Shown here in pieces: positions 7,963 to 15,898 of a stretch of DNA of 21,565 bases (position 1 is its first letter; the number at the start of each line of letters is the position of its first letter). A program made the position numbers and the translations under genes. The notes under the pieces were generated by a model that worked only from the letters and a program-made list of their open reading frames with translations, was not told the origin of the DNA and ran no database searches. The stretch comes from Bacteroidales bacterium. GTDB taxonomy: Bacteria; Bacteroidota; Bacteroidia; Bacteroidales; UBA3663. The DNA is taken from contig JAUNCV010000015.1 of the NCBI GenBank assembly GCA_030526445.1, positions 1-21,565 of the forward strand. The letters are read 5' to 3'.

Positions 7963-9525
7963 TTATTGTTTGGGGGTTAGTGTTATGATTGGAATCAACA
8001 TTTCTTCCATTGAGATACCGCCGTGTTGAAATGTATTCTTGTAATACTGAACATAGTGGTTGTAGTTGTTAGGATAGACAAAGAAGTCTCGTCCCGAACA
8101 AAAAGCGTAACTAGAAGATAGATTTGTTGTTGGCAAACCTACATTCTTGGGATGGCTAATTTCGAAAACATTTTTCGATTGCCAGTTAAGATTTTTTCCC
8201 ATTTTATAGCGTAGGTTGTTGTTTACTGTTTTGTCGCCGATAATCTTAATCGCATTATCAACGCGAGTAGTGCCATGATCTGTGGTCAGGATTACAGTAC
8301 TATTGTTCTTCGCAATTTGGCAGAATAGTTTGTACACATTAGAATGTTCGAACCAAGTGCGTGTCAATGCACGAAATGCAGCCTCGTCGTGAGCTAATTC
8401 ACTTACAACTTTGTTGTCGGTACCAGCATGGCTAAGCATATCAAGAAAGTTTATTACGATAACATTGAATTTTGTTCGACACATCGTGCCGAACTGAGCA
8501 AGCAAATGGTTGCAGTAGCTATCCTCATTGATTTTGTTATACGTAAAGGAGTAATTAATGCGATACCGATTTAACAGTGTTTGCAAAAGTTCAGCCTCAT
8601 GTTGATTCTTACAGTTTTCCTCGTTCTCCTCAAGCCATAAATTTGGATATTGTTGTTCAATTTGAGCAGGCATAAGGGCACTGAATAGCGCGTTTCGTGC
8701 GTATTGCGTAGCTGTTGGTAAAATAGAACAATAAAGATCCTCGTGGCAATCGAACCATTGGGAAAAGAGTGTCTGAATGCTGCGCCATTGGTCAAGACGG
8801 AAATTGTCTATAACTACAAAGAAAACTTGTTTCTCTGTCTCAAGTTGAGGAATAATGTATTTGCCAAAAATGTCCGGTGAGAGAGTAGGACGGTTTTGTT
8901 TTTGCTGTTTGAGTAGCAGTGTTATCCAAGTTTCATAATTTCTTCGAACAAATTTGGAAAATGTAGCATTAGCTTCATATTTTTGAGTGAGCAATATCTG
9001 AAGCAAATCTCTATCTCTGCTTCCGGTAAATTCGAGTTCCCAGTGAACGATTTTTTTATAAATGTTACACCATGACTCAAAGCTGTTGGCTTCACTTATA
9101 CTATCAGCTATTTTGCCAAATTCTTGCTGAAAGCCTGTTGTTTGTTGTTGATGAGTTATTTCGTTAGCGTGCAAACATTTTTTTATTGACATTAACATTT
9201 GCGAAGGGAGCATAGGTTTTATTAGATAATCGGCAATTTTACTGCCGATAGCTTGGTCCATAATGTTTTCCTCTTCGCTCTTAGTAACCATTACAACGGG
9301 TAGGGATGGATGTATTTCTTTGATAGCTTGTAGCGTTTCAAGTCCAGTAATTCCGGGCATATTTTCGTCAAGAAATACTAGGTCAAAACGTTGTTGTTGA
9401 ACCAAAGTAATTGCATCGTGCCCGTTGGTAACGGTCACTATGTCATAACCTTTTTGCTGAAGAAACATGATATGTGGCTTCAGAAGGTCAACCTCATCAT
9501 CTACCCAAAGTATATGGTTTTGCAT
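7963..9525 (-). CDS. porX: PorX: response regulator with PglZ-type phosphodiesterase domain, T9SS regulator
   Basis: 520 residues, the usual PorX length. The receiver domain (1-120) has the acidic pocket D9-D10, phospho-acceptor Asp53 (FLDENMPG), Thr81 and Lys103. Instead of a DNA-binding output domain, residues of about 200-520 form a PglZ/alkaline-phosphatase-fold domain: VVIDNFRLDQW with a metal-site Asp near 239, LPTATQYARN with Thr271, NFLDMLSHAG, LTTDHGTTR and FQHGGISMEEM. In Porphyromonas gingivalis PorX works with kinase PorY and sigma factor SigP to control T9SS genes, and its PglZ domain is a zinc phosphodiesterase acting on oligonucleotides. Start choice is forced: the first strand carries ILWVDDE just after Met1, so no later start is possible. 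That start lies only four bases from the promoter's -7 element. It is the first gene of the operon that runs to the left edge. Confidence 0.95.
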   Translation of the reverse strand: MQNHILWVDDEVDLLKPHIMFLQQKGYDIVTVTNGHDAITLVQQQRFDLVFLDENMPGITGLETLQAIKEIHPSLPVVMVTKSEEENIMDQAIGSKIADYLIKPMLPSQMLMSIKKCLHANEITHQQQTTGFQQEFGKIADSISEANSFESWCNIYKKIVHWELEFTGSRDRDLLQILLTQKYEANATFSKFVRRNYETWITLLLKQQKQNRPTLSPDIFGKYIIPQLETEKQVFFVVIDNFRLDQWRSIQTLFSQWFDCHEDLYCSILPTATQYARNALFSALMPAQIEQQYPNLWLEENEENCKNQHEAELLQTLLNRYRINYSFTYNKINEDSYCNHLLAQFGTMCRTKFNVIVINFLDMLSHAGTDNKVVSELAHDEAAFRALTRTWFEHSNVYKLFCQIAKNNSTVILTTDHGTTRVDNAIKIIGDKTVNNNLRYKMGKNLNWQSKNVFEISHPKNVGLPTTNLSSSYAFCSGRDFFVYPNNYNHYVQYYKNTFQHGGISMEEMLIPIITLTPKQ

Positions 9526-9529
9526 GCCA

Positions 9530-9560
9530 CAAAGATAAGGGATTTCCTTGATTACTCAAA
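9530..9560 (-). promoter_or_regulatory. porX promoter, predicted leaderless
   Basis: Read on the minus strand, TTTG (9560-9557) is followed by 19 bases and TATCTTTG (9537-9530), an exact match to the Bacteroidetes -33/-7 pattern TTTG-N19-21-TAnnTTTG. Only TGGC separates the -7 element from the porX ATG at 9525, so transcription should begin at or within a few bases of the start codon. Confidence 0.75.
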
Positions 9561-9587
9561 GAAACCCCTATATTTTTTTACTTGAAA

Positions 9588-9624
9588 CAAACTATTTCAC
9601 CCCATTTTGATTTAAAATAGTCTG
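9588..9624 (-). terminator. Candidate terminator after oadB
   Basis: Arms 9588-9597 and 9615-9624 pair over ten bases with one G-U pair (on the minus strand CAGACTATTT against AAATAGTTTG), 18 bases after the oadB stop and just before the porX promoter. The tail on the minus strand is only weakly T-rich; on the plus strand a TTTTT run follows. Position supports a terminator, structure only moderately. Confidence 0.35.
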
Positions 9625-9642
9625 TTTTTGATGTAATTTTAG

Positions 9643-10890
9643 TTACTTCTGCAAGAATGCAATCAAGACACCTGCAGCTACAGCAGAACCAATAACACCA
9701 GAAATGTTGGCCGACATACAGTAGTTCAAGATGTTGTTCTTAGGATTGATCTTGGTTGCAATATCGTTGGCTACACGTGAAGCCATAGGCACAGCTGAGA
9801 GACCACAGGCACCAACGAGTGGATTAATCTTTTTCTTCGAGAAGATGTTGAAGAGCTTCACGAGGAAGATACCACCTGCAATTGATACGGCAAATGCAAG
9901 GAAGCCGCCTACTACGATACCGATAGTAGTCCAGTTAAGGAATGACTCCACAGTCATGGTTGCACCTACTGAGAGGCCTAAGAAAATGGTAGCGATGTTC
10001 ATCAATGCGTTTGAAGCAGTCTCAGCAATACGACTGGTGTCAGCGCCAATCTCCTTGATAAGGTTACCGAACATGAGCATACCGATGAGCGATACGGCCG
10101 AAGGTACGATGATGGCTACGAGGATGGTTACGAAGATTGGGAAAACAATCTTTGCCACACGCATATTCTTGATCTGAAGAGTGTTAGGGTAGAGCTTATC
10201 CTGTTCCTTCATGTTGATCTCGCGCTCCTTCTGGGTTGTGCAAAGCTTTACTACAAAAGGAATGATTACAGGAACCAATGCCATGTACGAATAGGCGGCA
10301 ATCGCGATTGGGCCGAGGAGGTGAGGAGCCAACTTGATGGTGGTATAGATTGCAGTTGGACCATCGGCACCACCGATGATACCAAGTGCGCCAGCCTCCT
10401 GTGGGGTGAAGCCAAAGAATGCAACTGCACAAAGAATCACACCAAAAATACCTACCTGAGCAGCAGCACCGAAAATGGCGAGCTTCAAATTGCGAAGCAT
10501 TGGGCCGAAGTCTGTCATTGCGCCTACACCCATAAAGATTACAGGTGGGATGAAACCGGTCTTGATGAGCCAATAGTAAATCATGTTCATGAGGCCCATT
10601 TCGTGAGCAATCTCAGGAAGGCCCATCTTGTACACCTCGTATTCGTGACCATTATAGTGTACGATACCGTTGCCGTCTGCGCCAAGTACACCCATTTCAC
10701 CACCAGGGAAGTTGGCAAGCAAGATACCCATGGCAATTGGGATGAGCAGCAATGGCTCGTAGTGCTTGGCGATGCCTAAGTAGAGGAAAAGCAAGCCAAG
10801 TGCATACATGATGAGGAATGATGGCTCTGCAGCAATACTGCTGATTGCCGTCATCTCATACAGTTTTTCAAATATTGTTGTGATATCCAT
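9643..10890 (-). CDS. oadB: Sodium-translocating oxaloacetate decarboxylase, beta subunit
   Basis: 415 residues, strongly hydrophobic with about nine or more membrane segments. The family hallmark GIIGGADGPTAIYTTIKLAP is present, with the Asp176 that corresponds to the essential membrane aspartate of known OadB proteins. Further conserved stretches are FMGVGAMTDFGP and LVGACGLSAVPMASRV near the end. The beta subunit decarboxylates carboxybiotin delivered by the alpha chain and couples this to sodium export across the inner membrane. Known sequences give no sure distinction from methylmalonyl-CoA decarboxylase or glutaconyl-CoA decarboxylase beta chains; the neighbouring alpha chain argues for oxaloacetate. 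It follows oadA after 95 bases that contain a long hairpin, and is likely in the same transcript. Confidence 0.93.
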   Translation of the reverse strand: MDITTIFEKLYEMTAISSIAAEPSFLIMYALGLLFLYLGIAKHYEPLLLIPIAMGILLANFPGGEMGVLGADGNGIVHYNGHEYEVYKMGLPEIAHEMGLMNMIYYWLIKTGFIPPVIFMGVGAMTDFGPMLRNLKLAIFGAAAQVGIFGVILCAVAFFGFTPQEAGALGIIGGADGPTAIYTTIKLAPHLLGPIAIAAYSYMALVPVIIPFVVKLCTTQKEREINMKEQDKLYPNTLQIKNMRVAKIVFPIFVTILVAIIVPSAVSLIGMLMFGNLIKEIGADTSRIAETASNALMNIATIFLGLSVGATMTVESFLNWTTIGIVVGGFLAFAVSIAGGIFLVKLFNIFSKKKINPLVGACGLSAVPMASRVANDIATKINPKNNILNYCMSANISGVIGSAVAAGVLIAFLQK

Positions 10891-10917
10891 TTCTGTTTTA
10901 TTGTTTCTTTATTTATT

Positions 10918-10977
10918 GTTGTTTTGTTGTTTTGTTAATGGTCGCAAATATGCTATTAACAAAACAACAAAAACAAC
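10918..10977 (-). repeat. Long AU-rich inverted repeat between oadA and oadB
   Basis: Arms 10918-10939 and 10955-10977 are complementary over about 22 base pairs with a single extra base, around a 15-base loop (10940-10954). It begins 8 bases after the oadA stop codon and ends 27 bases before the oadB start. There is no T-run after it on the minus strand, so it does not look like an intrinsic terminator. An RNA processing or stability element, or partial attenuation that sets subunit ratio, would fit. The loop holds CATATTTG, one mismatch from the -7 consensus, without a well-placed -33. Confidence 0.7.
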
Positions 10978-10985
10978 CACAGAAA

Positions 10986-12824
10986 TTACTTAATCTTGAA
11001 GATAGGATCGTCCTCAAATACCTTGTCACCAGGGTTGGCAAGGATAGCGGTGATCTGACCATCGCAGTCGGCAGCAACGGCATTGTAGGTCTTCATAGCC
11101 TCGATGTAGCCGATGGTCTGACCCTTCTTAACCATGTCACCAACCTTAACAGGAGTCTCAGAAGCAGCCTTCACGAGGAAGAACTTACCCTCGAGTGGAG
11201 CGAGCACATCAGCACCCTCGCCAGCAGCAACAGGAGCAGCGCCGGCGGTAGGAGCGGCAGGAGCTGAACCATCGTTAGGAGCGATAGAAACGGTGTAAGT
11301 CTCGCCGTTTACAGTCACCTTGAGGTCCTGAGCCTTGATTTCGCCGCCCTTAGGAGCGTTCTTCTTAGCCTTGCGCTCAGCGAGGTCTGCCTCGAAGTCA
11401 GCCTTAGCCTTGCCGCTCTTGTAAGCCTCATACTGAGATGGGTGCATAGCATACTCGAAGAGCTCCTCATCGTCCTCACCGAGAGGCCAGCCATTGGCCT
11501 TCATCTTCTCGCGGAACTCATCGAGGTTGTCTGGGAAGTAACTCTGTGGATCCTCGGTCTCGAACTTGAGGCCCTTCTCCTCGGCCATCTTCACGAGCTC
11601 AGGAGCAACAGGACCAGGCAGTTGGCCTGACTTGCCGAGAAGCATATCCCAGTGGTTGTCAGCGATGATGCTCCAGCGCTGCTTGCCCTTCTCCATCTGC
11701 ATAACGTTCATGAGAGCCTGGTTCTTCACATACTGTGAGAATGGAGTTACGAGACATGGGTAACCCATCTTTGGCCATACATAAGCAACCTCGTCGAAGA
11801 GCTTGATAAGGAGCTCGTCGGTGGTGAGCTTAGGCTGACCGTTCTTCTCCTTCCAGCGGTTGAGGCCTTCGAGGTTCTCCTCGAGGTCGGTCATGAGTGA
11901 ACCCATCATACCGCCTGGCAGACCTGGCTTAACGAGAAGTGAGTTGTTCAAGTGGTTGAGTGCTGGGATGTAGTAACCGAGGAAGTCATCCATCATCTCC
12001 TGAATCATGGTGCGAACCTCCATGTAGGCAGCCATGTTCACATCCTTCACCTGGAAGCCAGCGTCCTTGAGGGTCTCGATAACGGTGATAACGTCGGCGT
12101 GGCCAGTACCCCATGAGAGTGGAGACATACCGCAGTCGATGTAGTCGCAACCGTTCTCAGCAACTTCGAGGATAGAGGCCATATTAAAGCCAGGGCCAGC
12201 GTGTGAGTGATACTGGATAACGATGTCCTTCTTATAAGCCTTGATACCGGCAACAATCTTGCCGAGGCTCTTTGGACGGCCGATACCAGCCATATCCTTC
12301 AAGCAGATTTCATCGGCACCAGCGTCGATGAACTTCTTGGCGAGGTCAACATAGTATTCAACAGTGTGGATAGGAGAGAAGGTGATGCAGAGCGAAGCCT
12401 GAGCAATCATGCCTGCCTCCTTGGCATACTGGATAGATGGAATTACGTTGCGTGGGTCGTTCAGACCGCAGAAGATACGGGTGATGTCGGTGCCCTGAGC
12501 CTTCTTAACCTTGTAGAAGAGCTTGCGGAGGTCTTTAGGACATGGGAACATGCGGAGGCCGTTGAGAGCACGGTCGAGCATGTGGGTCTGAATGCCAGCC
12601 TCATGGAAAGGCTTGGTCCACTGGCGAACCGATACATTAGGGTTCTCACCATAGAGCAAGTTTACCTGCTCGAAACCACCACCATTGGTTTCAACACGAT
12701 CGAAACAGCCCATCTCGATAATCTTTGGGGCTACCTTAACAAGCTGGTCAACACGAGGCTGGTACTTGCCAGCGCTCTGCCACATATCGCGGAAAACCAG
12801 AGAGAGTTTTACTTCTTTTGCCAT
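10986..12824 (-). CDS. oadA: Oxaloacetate decarboxylase alpha subunit with C-terminal biotinyl domain
   Basis: 612 residues. The N-terminal carboxyltransferase barrel has LVFRDMW with the metal-binding Asp, the carboxyl-transfer lysine in CLKDMAG (Lys176), and metal-binding YHSHAGPGF (His206, His208). A conserved PycB/OadA region follows (about 300-480). An Ala-Pro-rich linker (about 520-540) leads to a biotinyl domain with EAMKT (Lys578 is biotinylated) and a final PGDKVFEDDPIFKIK. The subunit moves carboxyl from oxaloacetate to its own biotin in the cytosol and passes it to OadB. Canonical enzymes have RDGHQS at the start of the barrel; here it is RDMWQSAGK, a variant. Codon use is more biased and GC-richer than in neighbours, suggesting high expression. 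A pyruvate carboxylase B chain is the main alternative, unlikely beside oadB and oadG. Confidence 0.94.
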   Translation of the reverse strand: MAKEVKLSLVFRDMWQSAGKYQPRVDQLVKVAPKIIEMGCFDRVETNGGGFEQVNLLYGENPNVSVRQWTKPFHEAGIQTHMLDRALNGLRMFPCPKDLRKLFYKVKKAQGTDITRIFCGLNDPRNVIPSIQYAKEAGMIAQASLCITFSPIHTVEYYVDLAKKFIDAGADEICLKDMAGIGRPKSLGKIVAGIKAYKKDIVIQYHSHAGPGFNMASILEVAENGCDYIDCGMSPLSWGTGHADVITVIETLKDAGFQVKDVNMAAYMEVRTMIQEMMDDFLGYYIPALNHLNNSLLVKPGLPGGMMGSLMTDLEENLEGLNRWKEKNGQPKLTTDELLIKLFDEVAYVWPKMGYPCLVTPFSQYVKNQALMNVMQMEKGKQRWSIIADNHWDMLLGKSGQLPGPVAPELVKMAEEKGLKFETEDPQSYFPDNLDEFREKMKANGWPLGEDDEELFEYAMHPSQYEAYKSGKAKADFEADLAERKAKKNAPKGGEIKAQDLKVTVNGETYTVSIAPNDGSAPAAPTAGAAPVAAGEGADVLAPLEGKFFLVKAASETPVKVGDMVKKGQTIGYIEAMKTYNAVAADCDGQITAILANPGDKVFEDDPIFKIK

Positions 12825-12859
12825 TTTATATTAAGAATGTTTAAATAAATCAATAAAAA

Positions 12860-13120
12860 TTATTTGGTAATTTTTGTTACCATTGCACCTGGAGCAACTT
12901 GTGCGATTGCGGCCTTGATAGCCGCTTCCACATTTGCTGGAACAGCTGCCGGAGCAGTTGGAGCAGATTTCTTAACAACCTCCTCTTCGGGAGCCACCTT
13001 ATTGATGGTCATGATCAGCAGTTTCGAGAGATTGATGATCAATACCAGAATAACGAACACCGTACCCATGCCGATAATCATCAGCATAAGCGCAATTTGC
13101 ATATCAGTCATTGATTCCAT
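12860..13120 (-). CDS. oadG: Oxaloacetate decarboxylase gamma subunit
   Basis: 86 residues. One membrane helix (about 8-33, LMLMIIGMGTVFVILVLIINLSK without charged residues until its end) is followed by a Pro-Ala-rich cytosolic tail and a short C-terminal IAAIAQ-type helix region. The pattern GMGTVF in the helix and the small size are typical of OadG, which anchors and assembles the alpha and beta chains. Several Met codons (1, 4, 7) could start translation; the first is kept because 15 or more bases of leader remain either way. It is first in an oadGAB operon, 35 bases before oadA. Confidence 0.9.
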   Translation of the reverse strand: MESMTDMQIALMLMIIGMGTVFVILVLIINLSKLLIMTINKVAPEEEVVKKSAPTAPAAVPANVEAAIKAAIAQVAPGAMVTKITK

Positions 13121-13191
13121 GTCAGAATATTTTATGAGTTTTGTTACCTTAATCTAGCCATTTATCTTGGTCTACGCAAGAAATTTGGCTG

Positions 13192-13223
13192 CAAATATAG
13201 CAATATTCTGCAAATATTCCAAA
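13192..13223 (-). promoter_or_regulatory. oadGAB promoter
   Basis: On the minus strand TTTG (13223-13220), a 20-base spacer and TATATTTG (13199-13192) match the Bacteroidetes consensus exactly. Transcription would start near 13185, giving a leader of about 65 bases before oadG. Confidence 0.75.
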
Positions 13224-13270
13224 AAAGTGTCAATTTTTTTTGAAAATCTGCATAAATTAAAACACTTTTT
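13222..13270 (-). terminator. Candidate terminator after the GH3/beta-lactamase gene
   Basis: Nine-base perfect arms 13222-13230 and 13262-13270 (AAAAAGTGT and ACACTTTTT) surround a 31-base AT-rich loop. On the minus strand the second arm ends in a run of six T. It begins 15 bases after the stop codon at 13285. The T-run also supplies the -33 box of the oad promoter, so the two signals overlap. Confidence 0.45.
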
Positions 13271-13284
13271 GCAGTTTATTCGAA

Positions 13285-15873
13285 TTATTTTAAGTTGTCG
13301 TATATTGTTCCTTGCAATCTTGTTCTAATGTTTGCTTGAGTAAGTTTGGAATTCCATCTGTGTGGATTAACACGATTACATAGGAAGATAAAGACAATTT
13401 CTTTATCGGGATCAATCCAAAAACAAGATCCGGTGAAACCTGTGTGTCCAAAAACAGATGCTGGCGCATTGTCGCTGCAAGGGTTGCTTTTTTGAGGATT
13501 GGTTTCAGGTTTGTCAAAACCCAAACCTCGGCGTGATATCTTGCTTTTTTTTGTAGTGAATAATTCACAAGTTTCTTTCGATATTGCCTGCCTATTAGCT
13601 ATGCGTCCTTTGTCTACGAACATTTGTAGTACGGGAAAGAGTCCTTGTGCACTGCCAAAAAGACCAGCATTTCCCTCAACGCCGCCACTCCATGCTGCTG
13701 TTTCGTCGTGAACAAAACCTCGGAGCTGTTGGTGTCGCAAAGCATTGTCTATTTCTGTCGGTGCAATATTTTGAACCTCTATACCTTTATTTAAAGGAAG
13801 ATAGCAGAGTTGTTCCCCTCCGAAGAGCTCAGGAAGTTGCAGTGTTAGTAATTGGTCAATGCTCTGTTGACTGACACGTTCAACCATAATTCGAAGCAAC
13901 ACGAAATTTAGATCACTATATCTGTATTTGCCTATGTTGTGAAGAGGTAAACTGATAATCTTAGTGAGTATTGAATCACGTATCTCTTGTCTTACAAACA
14001 TTTTATCTGCAACTTGCAGAGTGTGGGCGCTATCTTTTTCCTGTGTAATCCAGAAAGGCTTAAACTTCAGTCCCTCGTGAAACCAAGTACTTTTATCCTG
14101 CTGTATTGTATACTTGCCTTGACGTTTTCCTGAATAAAGTCGGTTGTCAATTGATGCAGAATCTATTGTTAAAGCATAGAAATTGTAGGCTGAACGAAGT
14201 CCTGTTTCATGCATTAATGCTTGTTCAACTGTAAGATTCTGTTTGTCGGTATTTTGCAGTTCTTTGATATACTTACTTAATTTGTCTGTAAGTTTAACAC
14301 CATATTTATCTATAGTCAACATGACTGCTGGTACTGTTGCAGCAGCTTTTGTAACCGAAGCTAAATCATAAAGGGTTCTGTTTTTTACTGGCTCCAAGGT
14401 TTGTGGGTCAAGATAGCCAAAATTGCTTTGATATAAAATTTCCCCATGTTGAGCAACTAGAATTTGACATCCAGGATAGGCACCACTTGAAAAACCTTCG
14501 CGAGCAATAGCTGCCAAGGCTGATATTAGTTCGCTATGTTTGTTTTTGTGTCCAACTTTTGGATGGTGCCTGTTTTGTATTTGGGCACTGTCTGCTTGTA
14601 GTGTGGGGTCAGTTTCTGTTTTTTTTGTTGAGTTAGAATTGTTGGACTCTGGTAGCTGTTTTTTATCTTGACTTAGTTTTGTCAAAAGATTAACCAATTG
14701 ACGAGCCTCTGTCGAATTTACTTTTCCTTGTGTTGTTTTCACTGGGTTCGCAATAATCAGCGCGTATTTCCACATGAGCACGCGTCTGCATTTTTCGTCA
14801 ATAAGCTCCTGTGGAAGTTGTCCATTTTTTCTTGCAGAAAGCAAAGAACGCCATTGCTGTGCTATTGGGTGCGGTTGCAATAGAATATCGTTGCCGGCTA
14901 GGAGCGCTTTTGTGCAGATGTCTGGGTAATTCGAGGCTCCTTTCATAGCAAGTCCATCAGTGAAAATTAGTCCGTTAAATCTTATTTCTTCTCTTAGGAT
15001 ATTATTCACAATTTCTTTGCTAGCAGTGCTTGGTATGCCTTCTTTCCCAGAAAGGGATGGAACGTCTAAATGGGCTACCATTAATGCCCCCAGACCAGCA
15101 TTGGCATAAGCAAAAAAGGGTTTCAGTTCTCTTTCGTACATAAGGTCTTTGCTATGAGCAAGTCGGGGGAGGGCTTTGTGAGAATCGGTGTCAGTATCGC
15201 CATGACCAGGAAAGTGTTTACCGCAACTTAGGACACCTCCACTTTCTAATCCTTTGGCATATGCCAAAGCTGGGTCGATTACCTGCTCTGTGGTTTCTCC
15301 AAATGAGCGCGTTCCAATAACAGGATTATTAGGGTTGCTGTTGATATCCAGTACGGGTGCAAAGTTTACGTGAATGCCCAAAAGTTTGCATTCGCGTGCC
15401 ACTTCCTGTCCGTAAAGATACATCATTGAGTCTCTAACAGTTGCGTTAATTTGACCCAATGACTTGTTACGAGGAAATTTTGGAGCATCACTCAAACGCA
15501 TGGCAAGTCCCCATTCTCCGTCAATACCTATAAGTAGTGGAAGTCCTGCGCAGAATCGACTCGAATCCTCTGCTAAGTGTTGTGCATATTGGGTTAGAGA
15601 CTTTTGACTTTCTATGGTGCCTTTTGAAAAGAAAATGCCACCTATATGAAACCTTCTTTCTAGTTCTAAAATCTGAGCTCTAACTTGAGGCGTATTACCG
15701 CCAACTACCTGCGGCATAATAAGCTGTCCAAGTCGCTGGTCGGGAGATAATGTCTGCATAACACTATCTACCCAGTGGTACATAGCTACAGAATCTACTT
15801 TGTTGAGTAGATTCTGTGCCTGTGCTGTAAATATTAAGAATAATGTAAAAAGGAATGCGAATGTTTTGCGCAT
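13285..15873 (-). CDS. NagZ-like GH3 beta-N-acetylglucosaminidase fused to a beta-lactamase-type serine hydrolase
   Basis: 862 residues from the chosen start. ATG at 15873 is preferred over 15918 because it directly begins a signal peptide (MRKTFAFLFTLFLIFTAQAQ); the longer form would add 15 polar residues and overlap the upstream gene. The GH3 domain (about 30-370) has the NagZ signature KHFPGHGDTDTDSH (about 219-232) and the nucleophile in IFTDGLAMKG (about Asp306). A polar, low-complexity linker (about 395-455) stands where many GH3 proteins have a second domain. The C-terminal domain (about 460-862) is class-C beta-lactamase/penicillin-binding-like: SVTK near 505, YSD near 653 and HTG near 809. 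It is exported, so a role in peptidoglycan fragment trimming in the periplasm fits. Expressed last in the mla-led operon, 25 bases after the nucleotidase. Confidence 0.88.
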   Translation of the reverse strand: MRKTFAFLFTLFLIFTAQAQNLLNKVDSVAMYHWVDSVMQTLSPDQRLGQLIMPQVVGGNTPQVRAQILELERRFHIGGIFFSKGTIESQKSLTQYAQHLAEDSSRFCAGLPLLIGIDGEWGLAMRLSDAPKFPRNKSLGQINATVRDSMMYLYGQEVARECKLLGIHVNFAPVLDINSNPNNPVIGTRSFGETTEQVIDPALAYAKGLESGGVLSCGKHFPGHGDTDTDSHKALPRLAHSKDLMYERELKPFFAYANAGLGALMVAHLDVPSLSGKEGIPSTASKEIVNNILREEIRFNGLIFTDGLAMKGASNYPDICTKALLAGNDILLQPHPIAQQWRSLLSARKNGQLPQELIDEKCRRVLMWKYALIIANPVKTTQGKVNSTEARQLVNLLTKLSQDKKQLPESNNSNSTKKTETDPTLQADSAQIQNRHHPKVGHKNKHSELISALAAIAREGFSSGAYPGCQILVAQHGEILYQSNFGYLDPQTLEPVKNRTLYDLASVTKAAATVPAVMLTIDKYGVKLTDKLSKYIKELQNTDKQNLTVEQALMHETGLRSAYNFYALTIDSASIDNRLYSGKRQGKYTIQQDKSTWFHEGLKFKPFWITQEKDSAHTLQVADKMFVRQEIRDSILTKIISLPLHNIGKYRYSDLNFVLLRIMVERVSQQSIDQLLTLQLPELFGGEQLCYLPLNKGIEVQNIAPTEIDNALRHQQLRGFVHDETAAWSGGVEGNAGLFGSAQGLFPVLQMFVDKGRIANRQAISKETCELFTTKKSKISRRGLGFDKPETNPQKSNPCSDNAPASVFGHTGFTGSCFWIDPDKEIVFIFLCNRVNPHRWNSKLTQANIRTRLQGTIYDNLK

Positions 15874-15898
15874 AGCTTTTTCGTTTTTTTGTTTGAAA

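Noticed and set aside
10321..10779. Plus-strand frame of 152 codons, and similarly 9731-10177
   Set aside because: Both lie opposite the clear oadB gene and have no family features or promoter.
12207..12848. 213-codon open frame on the plus strand
   Set aside because: It is antisense to oadA, whose biased codons remove stops on the opposite strand; the translation shows no recognisable domain.
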